Shown here: positions 34,681 through 46,932 of the stretch, in pieces
Position numbering within the stretch: the first letter of the stretch is position 1
Layout: each line of letters starts with the position of its first letter
From: Paragonimus westermani
Taxonomy: Eukaryota; Platyhelminthes; Trematoda; Plagiorchiida; Troglotrematidae
DNA: 64,000 nt
NCBI GenBank assembly: GCA_008508345.1
Contig: QNGE01000435.1
Location: 137,644-201,643 of the forward strand
Direction of reading: 5' to 3'
Notes under the pieces: model-generated
What the model was told of the DNA's origin: nothing
The model's database searches: none
What the model saw: only the letters and a program-made list of their open reading frames with translations
Position numbers and translations under genes: made by a program

Positions 34681-35765
34681 GGTTGATTGCGTTCACAACG
34701 TTTCTTCTGAATTCGTTAGGCATCGAGCACCATACCCGTTTTATTACGACTCGGCTGCAATCCACGATGTGTTTCGGAGACATTGGTCTCCAATACTTCC
34801 GCACTGATACTATGCAGCGGTGCTCGTGCTGACGCTTTTTCAGCGCAGCTTAGTAGACTGAAACCCAGATAATCGTTAGTACATTGATGGTTACCTTTAC
34901 TTCCAAACTAAACTAAGATCAAGACATATTTGAACTCGGCCAGCTGTAACAAAACATGTTCCAAAATTGAACCGCCGTTTTTCTACAGTTTCTCTGGCAG
35001 TCCGCTCCCAAATGAAGTCTTTCCGCTGCACATTTGTTTGCGATCTCTCTATGTTTTTGTGAATTATGCAGCGACAGCAAATAGTTCCTTGACAACCTCT
35101 TTTGGCAGACTATTTTGCATTCTCCCGGTCAATGGTAGCCGACTGGTTTAGTAGACCATCAAAGAACACGTGTCAATCTTCAAAAACGTCTTCCAACTGA
35201 GTGTATTGTATGCATTACTCTACCCACAGTCTGCGTTGCCAGTGGTCACGAACACTGTCAGGTGAAAGAACGCAATGTTCTGTCGTGCACGTCTACTTCA
35301 CGTGACGTCTGAAATGGGACGAGAACACAACATATCCTGCGATTCTCCCAGTAAGACTGTACAGCTCTATTTAAAGGATTTTTAACTCCGAATGTTGCCC
35401 AACTTAATCCGGGAAAGAGATTTCGAAATACTGAATGCCATCATATACGTTTTTCTCCCTTCTTACCGCGCAAGTGTCCACCAGATCACTCGGTGATTTG
35501 TAACGTTCGAAATAGTTTCTGGTGAACTGCCGGGAACTTGAAAAGTCTTACCCCTTCATTGCCACACCTTTTCACTTACAATCACCTGGCACCTAGTTCT
35601 CTCGTATACGTACATCATTTTTGGTGTCTACAACTATGTGGTTGTAAGCAGCCTCTGCACCAACTAGGGGAAAATACTTAGATAGTGAATGCCGTTGGTT
35701 TCCGGGGTAGCCAGTGTGAAGGAATTTTGACAGCTGTAAGCTTTGTCAATGATGTGATGACAGAG

Positions 35766-35832
35766 TAGCATCCCAGGACTCAAGTCCCTGAGCGGTAGTC
35801 AGGATGTTGATACGCTATCCACCATGGCGCCC
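35766..35832 (-). repeat. tRNA-like sequence, probably a tRNA-derived SINE head
   Basis: The minus strand reads GGCGCCATGGTGGATAGCG, then a B-box-like GGGACTTGAGTCCTGGG about 25 bases later, with an A-box-like TGGTGGATAGCGTATC near the 5' end. The cloverleaf is imperfect, so it is not a functional tRNA. A tRNA-derived repeat is the simplest reading. Confidence 0.4.
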
Positions 35833-36452
35833 CAGTACATATCATCATGTGAGCGTATCTAGCGTAAGTTACACTTCCCTTGGCAATGTCCTTAATTATT
35901 AACATGGGGAATTTCGTTTTGTTTAGCCTTACACTGCCAGTTCGACCTTTCGCACTACTGCTTATAAGTTCCCTATACCGAATTCACTTGACCGCAGTAC
36001 TGTCTAGCTGAGAATTACCGATTTAACATACACGAAACAATTCTGATTTAACCCTCAGTAGGGCAACCTTTCATGCCCGAAAGGAGGATCTTACAACTTC
36101 TCCGATTTCGTCCCGTGGTGTCACCTGAGTTTGGCCCGAATTCACAGCGACTGGAACCGTAGTTGTCTTTGAAGTATGAATAATATAGAACGCGGGGTGT
36201 TAAGAAGTTGAACAACGAAGTGGCGAGTGTAATGCCAAATAAATCGCCAATCAGAACGTTTCTCTGTTTACTATCATAGTCGGTAACCAGTGCCCCCGAA
36301 CCTCGTTGCCTCACTACTGGGCGAATTTCTGGCTCACGACCAGACGCCCAGTCATACGTGAATCCCATTCAGTCTCTAGCCCACAACTTTTACCCGAAAA
36401 GTTCAGTCTTGAGAATACATGTTGAGTCCTGAAACAAACCAGGATCACTTAC

Positions 36453-36653
36453 TCGGCTGAACAAACTCTTCTGCACCTGTTTGCCGCTTCCAGAAATAGT
36501 CGAATAAAGTCATTGAAAATTTTACGGACAGGCGGACAGCGATTCTTGGTGGCCCCAAGTCCACTGTGGGTGCCGTAGATGGAATCCGTCAGAAGCACAG
36601 CATGAACGATCAGGTCGAAGGAAAATACATTTGATTTCATGGGCGGACATACT
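36453..36653 (-). CDS. Candidate coding exon, possibly upstream of the HSA exon
   Basis: A 66-codon open segment with a good acceptor (TTTCCAACATTCAG|A) and a perfect donor (GCCGA|GTAAGT), phase 2 at both ends. It contains HAVLLTDSIYGTHSGLG, then PPVRKIFNDFIRLFLEAANR. The phase-2 end would match the alternative HSA-exon starts at 27876 or 27888. The last helix loosely recalls the EVFKEYLIEL helix of the EP400 N-terminal part, while the LTDS segment loosely recalls FAM172/Arb2-type proteins. Neither is strong. It is not transposon-like. Function unknown. Confidence 0.35.
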
Positions 36654-37667
36654 CTGAATGTTGGAAACAGTCAAGACGGGAAAGGCCAACTGCAGGGATA
36701 ACAGTAAATGATATTTTGATAGTCATATTCATCTGCACGTTTTCAGTGATTTTGGTTTTTCCCAACTTATGTTTTAGTAAAGTTAACCACCTTGAAACAT
36801 CTCTCCCGGGGCTAAAATCAAAAGTCGTTCTGTGTCTCGCTAGCTTGGGTTGTTTCTCTGTACACTGTATTTTCCAGGGTAGATATGATACATGGGGGCA
36901 ACGCGCTGAGTGTTTGTTTCTCATTGTTGATCGGTTTTTGATAGTAAACACCGACTAGGTATTATTCTGTTGGACCACTTCTGACACATTTCTGTCTGGC
37001 TTATTTATAAACTGATGACCTCCATTAGATGAAATCGTCTTACCGCACGATTTTCACTGCTCTTCCATAGTAAAACCCGGGAGTTAAATTCGGGAAAGTT
37101 GAGTTCTCTTATTGTCAGCATGTAGGAGGAGAGTGTTAACACTGAAGTCTGATATGATGCGTAGATCTGTAGCGCTGTTGGTAGACGGAGTTCTGTAAAG
37201 CAGTCCAGTCAACTAAAAACCAGCTTAAGCCAAGCAACTCACCTTTCAATCTTCCGAAGACATCGCGGTGGGCTTCGGGAAATCATTCCCATATGAAAGC
37301 GTGGACATCCACGGCTGTCTCACTTCCCCTTACTTTTGGTTCGACGTGCCATAAATAACTGCACGTAGTTGACGAAAGCTCCAGATTCTGGAAGAGTGTG
37401 GAGGAGTGCCAAGATATTGAAGCTGCCCATAGCTTCAGAGAGGATAAGATGTCATGAGGTTTGAAGTGTTAATTGAATAGGATACATGCGGTGAATTATG
37501 TGCATTTTGTATGATTGGCATCAATGGAGGGCGCACTGGGTTGACGATGCAAAAAGGTGGCTTATTCGCCACGTGACTGAGGGAAGTCAAGCCGACACTT
37601 TTGGAGTTACCAATGGGTAGTGTGGCAGATTTATGAATTCAGATGAGACCCAACTGTGAAAAGTTAT

Positions 37668-37747
37668 GGCTTAGGCTGGAATCGAAACAACGACAGAAAC
37701 AGCATGCCTTGACGCGGCAAGCGCTCTACCAGTTGAGCTACGAAGCC
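37668..37747 (-). tRNA. tRNA-like gene relic or tRNA-derived repeat
   Basis: The minus strand folds as 5' GGCTTCG with 3' CTAAGCC (six of seven acceptor pairs), a perfect D arm GCTC-AACTGGTA-GAGC (A box TAGCTCAACTGGTAGAGC), and a T arm with the B-box-like GTTTCGATTCC. The anticodon arm only pairs well with a shifted register (TTGCC-GCGTCAA-GGCAT), giving a GTC triplet (Asp) but lacking U33. The variable region is unusually long (about 12 bases). The imperfect anticodon arm argues for a pseudo-tRNA or SINE head. Confidence 0.45.
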
Positions 37748-38533
37748 ATACCGGGAGCTCGGAAATTTCACATTTGGACTCTGTTACCCACCCGTCTCAC
37801 TGTCTCATGTGGAATCCATCAAATGATCCAGGGGATAGACTGCTCCGGCAGGATTTCTGAAACAGTTCACGTTGGAATCCACCAACGCCACTGCTGAGCT
37901 TTTGAAGTTGGCTGCAGATTGGTTTTCTTTATTGATGTATGCGCAAACAACGGCAAAGGGTGACGAGTACCAATACGGTTACTGGGTTTCACTTCTTCAC
38001 CCTCCTCTTTTGAACACTCGACAGAGAAAGCTGAATCAGTAAGGGTGTGACGACGACAGCGTCGGTAGTGCTTGAGGGTAAACGCTGTCAGGTTTGAGAG
38101 GGAAACTGTCCTTAAGTTGTGGGCAACATTCCACGGACGTTAAGACTGAACGAGTGATGACGACAGTGCGATGAACCTGCACGTTCTCCGGTTCAAAAAG
38201 AGGAAGCGGGAATTTCCATCTGTCTCCATGGACCTCAGGATTGTTCAGGTCTGAGTAGGAAGGGCATCTGACACTATGCTCCTCTCACAGTCTTCGTCGT
38301 TCCGCTCAAGAAACATCTGAGTGACAGAAATGTTGTGGATTTTGCGGGAGCTTCATATCACTCAACTTCTGTCGTCAGTAGGCGTTGTCACAATCCATGC
38401 TAGTCGCGGCTATCCACAATCACAGAGTTAAGCATCTTTATTAAGCGCGCGAACAGACAAACAGAACGGTTTGACCCACGGTTTTGCTTACGGGTCTAAT
38501 CCACAAGTTCAGGATCGTGCTCACTAAAAAGCT

Positions 38534-38850
38534 TCAAACGACCGCTGATGTATTTAGGGAGCTCCTGCGTAATTGCCAAGCGTCCCTGGGAGCCTGGTGC
38601 AACTTCTCCACCGTATTAGCGTAAATACCGCGGAATGCTCGAAGCAATTTGAGGTCACCTTCAGAAGATTTGTGTGACATTTTATCGGTCTTTTCACCCA
38701 GATTAGACGATGTTGGCCGGCTTGGAAACCGTACGGACAGCAGCGGGAGTGGACTCAAACAGATCTGCGGACTCATGTCTTTTCGCGTTCCAAAGGCCAA
38801 CTTGATTGGCTTTAGCTGCCTCGGTGACAGAGGGTCGGATGTCGAACAAG
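38534..38850 (-). other. Open segment with strong acceptor, uncertain exon
   Basis: The minus strand has ATTATTTTCAG at 38850 followed by two overlapping open frames. One opens LFDIRPSVTEAAKANQ and stops at about 38.70 kb. The other contains SHKSSEGDLKLLRAFRGIY, then EKLHQAPRDAWQ. No clear donor in either frame. No family recognised and no transposon similarity. It may be an exon remnant or chance. Confidence 0.2.
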
Positions 38851-39579
38851 CTGAAAATAATTTTCAGCATGGATCTGTGAGCAATTTAAAGTTTCAAGGT
38901 ACAAAAAATAAGCGGCACACGCGGAATAAAAATAAAGATAATTGAGAAGGTTACTGGAGTGTACCCTATGAAAGTTACAATCCGTCTGAACGCGCAGTGA
39001 GCGACACTGATACGCGGAAGGTGTTAGTGAGGTCCATAATCCGAACGTCGAGTGCATAAGTAGGTCAAAAGCGCCTATGACGTCAATGGTGCGCACAGGT
39101 CGAAAATCATGCAAACAAACAAAGGCAATCGTTACTCAAAACACTCAAGGGAATAAGTGAAAATGTGCTCATATTCCTTGTGAATAGATTTGAATTTGCA
39201 AAAAATGAACCCCGTTTGGTTTGTTCTGCTGCATCGACAGAGTGCAATGCCATCAGCATGAGGAACAAGAATTCCGGTACCGCTACGGACAACACGTAGA
39301 ATTTTAATCTCGTCCGAAAGCAACAATCAAGGAATTGATGGAAAAGGGTATCGGCCTCGGGGTAGAGCCCTGTACAACTCCAATGGAGCTGATTTTAACT
39401 GAGGATAAGGAGTGATTTCGGAAATAACGTGTTTTGGAAAAGGCTAATTGTTATCGCCTGCAATCATATTTTCCGTTTGTATCACTTACTCGCTGGTAGC
39501 GATGTACCATTTCCCCCAATTTATTGCAATTACTTGCTCTGAAACGTCTTGACCATGAGTTGTTAGTACAAAAGGAATG

Positions 39580-41846
39580 TCTCACAGCTATGCCCATTGA
39601 GCCAACTAATCTCCGGAAGTTGCCAGTCGCTGAGCTCCCAACCTCAAATAAAAAAACATTATGAAGGCGAAGAAATCTGTAAAATATCTAGACGCCACGA
39701 CCAAAACATTCCATTCCTGATATTGCTAGAAGCCCGAATCTGCTGCTAAAATGGTAAACTTAAGAGCTGATTTCGGCAATCTGTAAGAAAGGGGCAATAT
39801 CAAGTTATCTTCAGTTCTTATTACCGATACATTCGGAGATCAATAGATTAAAGGGCTGAAGTGGTGTAACACATAGTAAGTGCGAGGAGCTCACCAAAAT
39901 TTGGCACCAGCTAGATTCGCTGGTTAGCACACTAGATGACCTGGATATAACCCATCCTGGGGCCACTTCTAGCCTTAAAGATCTCGTGGACGCTAGAACC
40001 TTTGTTGACACAGTGGCTATGGAATTGCTCAGGTGGTTATACTGTGCAAGTAGAGTGGTGGTTTTTAATGCATCTGACAAAATAGCTTTGTTTTTCTTGA
40101 AGCGTCTCACTTAAAGCTAGTTAGATGGGAGAACAAAAGTTCTATTGCCTAAGGCTTCACAAAAAGTACAGCAAAGACGCTGCAGTTCACAAGTGAACCT
40201 TTAGCAAACGACTGCGCCAAAAGACGGCAGCAATTTAGGTGTGGCACGCAGTTTGAGCACATCAAAGTGCTTGTGACAGGACGCCACTACGAAGAAAAGT
40301 ATTACGCACCAATGCTTCTCAGGTAAGTAACTCAAGTAACACAGCCGGCGCTCTCATTCACCCGACTGCCGATCTCGACTACTCCGCGAGGTTTCTAAAT
40401 CAGCAATTTGCAGCTGGCAACGTCGTTAAGTTGCCCGTCCAGACGGATACTGGAAAAACGGACCATGTCCAGTTCTGTTGACGCCACGCACATTCAGGTT
40501 TCTTCCGTGAAACCCATGGTTAAGGCAAAAATAACTCCCCTAGTCATCGACGACCCACTCTGGTGCTGACTGAGTAAGTCTTAGACCTAGAGCACCAAAA
40601 GTTAACCACAGTACTGGGCAAAGTATCCCAATTTCTCTAGATAGAGAAAAAGCTGAGAAAGAAGTCGTTCTCTACTTGCTGTGAGTATCTCCCTCCATTA
40701 TCTGGAGTGAATGCGAATACCAACGGCAGATCAAAAACGTTTGAACAAGTATCCACACCAACAGCAAGACCTGTAATGTGCTTACTAGAGGTTGGTGTGT
40801 TTGCTTCGAAATATCAACAGGTTTACAGTAATTCGTGAACTCCACGAATCTATAAGTCACGTTCTAAGAACCAACGCTCCCCAAATGAAGATGCACAATT
40901 TGCCCACTACAGCTTTTAAGCCAATCTACATGTATACCAGGCTTCACAGCTTTCACGCACCACCCATAAACCCGTAGCAACATGTTCCCTTACACGAAAC
41001 ATAAACGCTTGTAGGAACCAAACTTCTCATGTGTAAAGCCCAACAAGTGTGTCATCATCTTATTACGTAACTGACTCGAATGTCCATCAAACCAGCCATT
41101 TTTGGTGCACCTATTGATACTTCATCCACCGCCACCTACCTCCGATCCCCACATCTCACTCAGTCATCTCACTACACTCGTACTTTCTTTCGTGGGATCA
41201 AATCTTCGCAGATCCCAATCACACATGAGCGGAAGGTTGGTACATTCCCCAGACAGGCTCCTCCATGTGATATCTTGAAACCCACCATCCCACCCGTCAA
41301 GCAGCTTTCAGAAGTTCACGTGTTGTGCCTGGCAAAAATATTCCCTCAGTCCATTACGCATAAACGTAGGATCATGGGTAAGTTGCGCAATTTTAGATCT
41401 TTTGTCTTACACATTCATCTAAACGGATGGAAAAATCCAGGCAGAGGCATATTTTAGATCTCGTGCTTACCACAGATATCTAGTCTGTTAGGATATCTGT
41501 CTTACAACGTTCCCAGTGAACAAATCAAACATCATCACTCTTGGTCGGCAAACACCCAATTATTCTCTCCCACTAGATGGTTACAATGTTGACACCGTCA
41601 TTTCCGTTCGAGATCTGGGAATACGAGGTTATAAATACTTCAGCATCTTCAAACAAGTATAGTTTCAGATAGCAAGAACTGGAAGGACAATGGGACCTAC
41701 CAAAAGGACATTCATTCTACCGACTGCGATGCTGGCGCTTTACAAAATGCGTGTTCGACATCAACTTGAGTATTACGCTTTCATATGCTGCCTCCTAGAC
41801 AAATCTGTCGGGTTCGTGTCAGAAGACCTCAAACGACGATTTAAAT
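39580..41846 (+). mobile_element. CR1-like family A, outer element 5' part (ORF1, RT remnants)
   Basis: The 5' region and ORF1 match the 61.7-64 kb copy: the GTTGCCAGTC..TGTAAAATAT stretch near 39.6 kb, LKDLVDARTFVDTVAMELLR and CASRVVVFNASDKIAL near 40.0 kb, and the AATACCAACGGCAGATC..AGACCTG block near 40.7 kb. Most of the endonuclease and the start of RT are deleted. RT C-terminal fragments resume at 41.57-41.85 kb. The sequence stops at GATTTA (41846), where a minus-strand family member begins, and resumes at 45428. Confidence 0.78.
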
Positions 41847-44124
41847 AAATAAATAATATATATTTCCCAACGCATATATGAGAAGCACGCTTGGTTACGC
41901 GCGATCATTGTGGATATATGCAAACCATACATAAACGAATAATTTAACATAGCACAAACGTGAAGGTTCTTGCAAGAATTACGTAGTCAAAGAGGAAAAC
42001 GACTGTAGTTTATGGAATTTTCACGCACGCAACAGAGAAATAGATAGTTTGCTCATTTCACCGATTCAGTCTCAAGAAATGGGATGTTACACTAATTCAC
42101 TGTTTACAAGGTTGTGGGATGAGCGATTTTTCAAATATTTCAAGGTCACTCCGGAGGGTGTCCAAACGTACCTTCGGAGTTTTCTGCTGAAAGGGAATGA
42201 AATTGGCGTCCGGAAATTGTCAAGATAGGTCTGCTTTGACGAGGCATGGCGGAAAATCCCATATCAAGCGAAGGAATGGGCAGATTTCAACAGAGGATTT
42301 TGCCGATTGCTGGAAAACGTCACAAAGTTGAACATCTCGTGAACCGTTCAGCTTAGACGAAGTTCCGTACGTCCATCCGTCGCAGAAACATTTCCTCGCT
42401 CAATGGATAAAATGGGAATCGGGAGGGAGAGCGTAATTTCACACGTTTGATGAGAAAATGTGGGGTTATAACATTTACTATGACAGGCAAAATGCATGGG
42501 GAACTTTTGACAAGGAACTTGTTCGATATTATTATTTTTGCTATGAGTACTGGAATATATAACCCTATCTACTGTTTGTTGTGGTATTTTACTATGCACT
42601 CGAGATTTATTCGGGTAAACGGATAATTGAGTCGACGGTTTGGAGGGCCGCATGAAATGTGCGTGACAACTAAAGCTCACATGTCATCGTACTGTTGGAC
42701 TTATTATTAAGTGCCGAGTGCACATTACATAGCAATTTGGGCATTGCATATACATGAGTAAACACGTCATTGAAATAATGTTGGGTGTCAAAGGCCAAGT
42801 GCTAAATGATCTTGTGAGTAAGCCATATAACAAACCGTTTCAAGCGGGCTGTTCTCGACAGGCGTTAGACAGTAGATTGGTTGTCTACGTATTACGCATC
42901 TGACGGTGTGGTGATAGCATCCGAATGTATGAGCTTATACAGCAGCGTCAAGTTCAACTTTAGTCTACGCAGCCAAAGTGGATCAATGCCAAGTTTTTCA
43001 CAACGTTGTCTATAGGTGAGCGAAGAGGAATATCCTGATAAGCTTTTGGTAAACGATCGTTGAAGGTTTTCTAACACAAGCCTGTCGGACTTGCGTAGGT
43101 GGCAGTAAATGAAGGTGCAATACTCGAGTTGAGGCCGAGCACACATTTTGTAGAGCGTCAGCTTCGCAGCTGGTAGGCTGAACGCCTTTTTGATGCAGCC
43201 TATTGTTCTTTTAGTTTTTGCTACCTGGAAGCATACTTGTTCAGAGAAATTGAAGGAGTTTGAGTACCGTATTCCAAGATCTCTGACCGAAGTGGCTGTG
43301 TCAATATTACAACCATTTAGTGAGATGGAGCCATTGGGTATTTTACAACCATAAGTGAGGATGTTCGATTTGTCTGCTGAGAACGACATCAGCCATGTTC
43401 TGCACCACAACTGCAAGGAGGCTAGGTCCTGTCGTATATCTTGTAGACAGAAATTGATACTACTGTCCTGGCGGAATGTGTAAACGATTTTGATATCGTC
43501 AGCAAACAGAAAGTGCTTGCCATTTGTAATAACGTCGCACAGATCGTTTATGTACATTAAAAAGAGCAACGGACCCAGAACGCTTCCTTGGACCACCCCA
43601 CTAGTTACTGGTTTTGGTGTTGAATGGTGTTCTCCAATTTTGACTGTTTGAGTGCGACCTTCGAGGTATGACGACAACCAGATATACAGGGGATCTTGTA
43701 TGCCAAAAGATGCTATTTTGATCAAGAGGCGCTTATGAGGCACACGATCAAATGCCTTCTGCATGTCCAAGCGTATGATAATTACCGCACTTCCATCATT
43801 GACGAACGTCGATATATGGTTCAAGAATTCCAGCTGACATGTCATATAAGAGCGTTTGCTGAGGAAACAAAAAAAGTATGGTATATTCCTCGAAGCATCT
43901 GAGAGGAAGGCACCAAGGTGAGCGTGATCTACGCAAAGCCATACACTTGAATGCACACCATAATTAATAATTGTGCAATGTGCTAATCGCGTGAATAAAG
44001 CAACAAAACGGACAGCATAAAACAGAAAAATTGCAGCTTTGGGGGGAGAATACGAGGTGCATGTTTCTAAGATGGTAGTTCTCAAGATCATCAAAATGCG
44101 ATAAAAAATGCCAAGTAGTGACAT
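41847..44124 (-). mobile_element. CR1-like family A, nested copy with intact RT core (410-codon open frame)
   Basis: The open frame at 42892-44124 carries an uninterrupted RT core: RSYMTCQLEFLNHI (residues 91-104), motif A RLDMQKAFDRVPH (118-130), motif B SGVVQGSVLGPLLFLMYIND (175-194), motif C FADD (207-210), then RPQLEYCTFIYC and RQRCEKLGIDPLWLRRLKLN. The first ~80 residues are not RT-like and probably lie outside the 5'-truncated element. The coding part ends at 42892 and the 3' UTR continues on the minus strand to about 41.85 kb, ending in a TATATTATTTATTTATTTA tail. The family's catalytic aspartates are all present, so this is the youngest copy seen, although without endonuclease it cannot be autonomous. 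Confidence 0.88.
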
Positions 44125-44799
44125 TAGTTTACCCTTCGCGGGGTGGCCAATGGCCTACTGCTTAAGGTCATGCCAGAAATGGGTGAGTTGAGGGTGGGTA
44201 AAGTGAACTGTCTAGGAATTTCGCCATCAACTGATGTGGATGGTCAAGAGAAGATGTGTAGAAAATTTTGCCTAGATCGGAAATGGTGGAAAAGCACATA
44301 TGATTGCGAAAAATGAACAGACCTCTCGACTGGACTTCGTCATTTGTTCACAATTGACGGGATTTCGCGGATATCCCGAACTGTTCAAACAATAGAGGAT
44401 TTTGTGCGTCCGGATATGGTGGAATGCTTCCTCGCGTGAGACACATTCGTGGAATCAAGATTACAAGGCATAATTACGCGATAAACGGCAAATCGTAAAA
44501 TGACCATGTTAATAGTGGAATGTGATTTTCTGAAAAAACCTTTTATGTAAAATTTTGTTAGTTAACAAAATTTATATCGCTTGCCAAAGCGATCGGTTAA
44601 CGGCTTTTTCTAATGTATGGTTACTGCCGAATTTTGATGTCGATTTACTCTACGCGGTCGATATATAGGAAGAAAAGGGTGGTTAACAACACTGCAAGGT
44701 TGCCTGATGGTCTACTAGGGGGGAAGAACACGAAGTGTAACGCGAGGTTTTCACGCCATCAAATGAGACAAACAGGTTGCCTATCTTTTTGCTTAGTTT

Positions 44800-45430
44800 A
44801 AAACAATCCTAGCGTGCACCTCCTTTGCATACTGATCAACGCTCACCGACACCTGGTTATCATTCGGTCCGAAGTTAGGGCGTTCTAGGATGACTGAGTC
44901 ATCACTAACGATAGTGAGCGCACGTTTGGGACCTTCTAGAGCTGGCCCATCAGACTTGAGCAGATGACTATATATGAGCATGCAGTACTCAAACTATGGT
45001 CGTATGCATAGCTTATAAAAGTGCAACCGAGCATCAGGAAGAAAGAATGATTGCTATAAGAATGTTTAGTTTTAGCTATTGGGAAGGATGTATGTTTCGC
45101 GAAACTGAACGAGCTTGAGTAGCGTGTACTCGGGTCGCGCATTGAGTTGACAGTTGATGCACTTTGACCGTCCAGTTTTATAAAGCCCTGAGATATATGA
45201 AATCCAGACGCAACGATGCTGGATTTATTGGCCAACGATTTTATCAGCCAAGTTTGACACTAAGATTTTAGTGACATGAAGTTCTTCCGAATAGTTCCTA
45301 AACAAGGGTTGAGATTGTCAGGAGGAAAAGTGTAGAAGAGTTTGATTTCATCAGCGATTAGGTAGAATCTGCCATGTTTGAGAACTTTGCACATGTCGTT
45401 TATACATATAAGAAAGGGTAGCAGTCCCAA
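44800..45430 (-). mobile_element. CR1-like family A, truncated minus-strand RT fragment
   Basis: The minus strand reads a motif B/C stretch LLGLLPFLICINDM and FYLIADEIKLFYTF (FADD replaced by IADE), then ANKSSIVASGFHISQGFIKL and RYSSSFSFAKHTSFPIAKTK, parallel to the intact copy. The 5' end begins at about 45430, exactly where the plus-strand outer element resumes. About 670 bp of unassigned sequence (44.13-44.8 kb) separates it from the 410-codon copy. Confidence 0.72.
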
Positions 45431-46110
45431 AAGCTTATTGGTCTACCGTTCTCATTCACTTATAGAGAACGCTGTCAAAAACATGGGATTGATCCACTTT
45501 AGTCTTGAAGACTAAAGCTGGGCCCTGTGCTTCCCTACAGACCGATATGTTCGAGTGCCTTCACTACAGCGTTGGTCGTTCACCTACAACAGGGCTTCTC
45601 ATGAAGTCTAAGAAGTGGAGGTTCCACGTTGCCAGACCTGCTGGCTCGGAAAAAGATATGCGGAAACTCCTTTGTTGCAAAATACTCTTATATTTGGGAT
45701 AAGCCTCCAAATGAAATCAAACCCAGTGACAACACTGGACGATTAGGATGAAGCTTGGACAACTTTCTTAAGTTATCGAAAACAATATACATCCCCAAAG
45801 TTTTTTCCTCCGAATGAGGTTTTGGAATGTGGCCAGGAAACACCTAGCCGCCAGCAGCGTATGACGCAAATCCCTGTTCCCGTTACCATATCCTCTCCGA
45901 AGAACGCTTGCTTGAAACAGTTCGCTGCATCTCCACCAGTTACTCACCCCATATAGCGTCTAATCTATTGCACGCTCACGAAACCCATGGGAATCCAACA
46001 TATTTCTACACATGTGCTTTATTGTGCCCACATTATTCAGATTGCTAGAGAAAGTCAAACTGGAGCTCATCAGTAAGTTCAGCAGAATGATCTTATATAG
46101 AAGTAGATTT
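45428..46110 (+). mobile_element. CR1-like family A, outer element 3' part
   Basis: It starts with CAAAAGCTTATTGG and reads SFTYRERCQKHGIDPL, the block that directly follows the position where the plus-strand copy broke at 41846. It continues with KPPNEIKPSDNT, then a 3' end (ATGTGCTTTATTGTGCCCAC, CAGATTGCTAGAGAAAGTC) like that at 31.8-31.87 kb. This is the continuation of the element interrupted by the 41.85-45.43 kb insertion. Confidence 0.75.
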
Positions 46111-46722
46111 AGAACACGCACGTAAAACGGATTTTCAATCAGCGAATATAGTTGTCGACGAACAGATATGTGCAGTCGCAATAATCTTTCCATCCTGGTA
46201 ATTGCCAGGTTTGTAGGTTTTACTATCCTTCGCGCCATGATTATTGATAACCGGTACCAAAGGTTTACTGAATGTCATACAAAACTTTCGCCACAAAACT
46301 TCTAAGTACCCCTCCCGTATATCTTACAGGGCCACAATGCAATCTCGATTCATCCCCTTTGTTGCTTCCTCCGCTTCAAACCCTGCTTGTTGATCATCTA
46401 ACAACTTGTGTCATAAAATATGAATTCCACTTTGAACACCGGCCTTGTAAACCTGAATGACGCCAAAATCCGTATGAAGATTTGATTACCACATGATGGC
46501 TAATCTAGAAGTAGCTGCTGAGTATTCAATTACCTCGAAATATTATAACTATTTAACGGCGTCATTTATTTTATTAGCCAACGCAAAACTGCTGATATTG
46601 CGTAGTGTTTACCGGAAAAGCAATTTTATTCACACCGTTTTCCACAAGTTTATATGATCATTTCACATTTTCCTATATAACACATGACTGCGTTTTTTCT
46701 TACTCTCACATACATTCGTTAC

Positions 46723-46932
46723 CTGAGAAAAATCTCTGCGACGAGTGGGCTCACAAAACCCTGTATTTTGCCGGGCGACTTGCGAGACTTTCAACTTTCG
46801 GACGTTTTCGACCAGTCGACGGGGTCTTGCGCTGAGTTTCCCCAAATGCTGAGCGGATTTTAGGATTTCCCCTCCCCTCTCATCCATACCAGTTTGTTTT
46901 AACATCTCAACACCAGCTATATCGAGTGGCGG
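46723..46932 (-). CDS. Candidate coding exon of unknown gene
   Basis: Exactly 70 codons, phase 0 to phase 0. Acceptor AAAAGATTCAG|CCG, donor TTTTCTCAG|GTAACG. The translation (PPLDIAGVEMLKQTGMDERG, then a basic helical RPRRLVENVRKLKVSQVARQ, then TRRRDFSQ) is protein-like and charged. No family recognised, no transposon similarity, although it lies between CR1 fragments. Same strand as the EP400-like gene, so an exon of its N-terminal half is possible but unproven. Confidence 0.3.
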
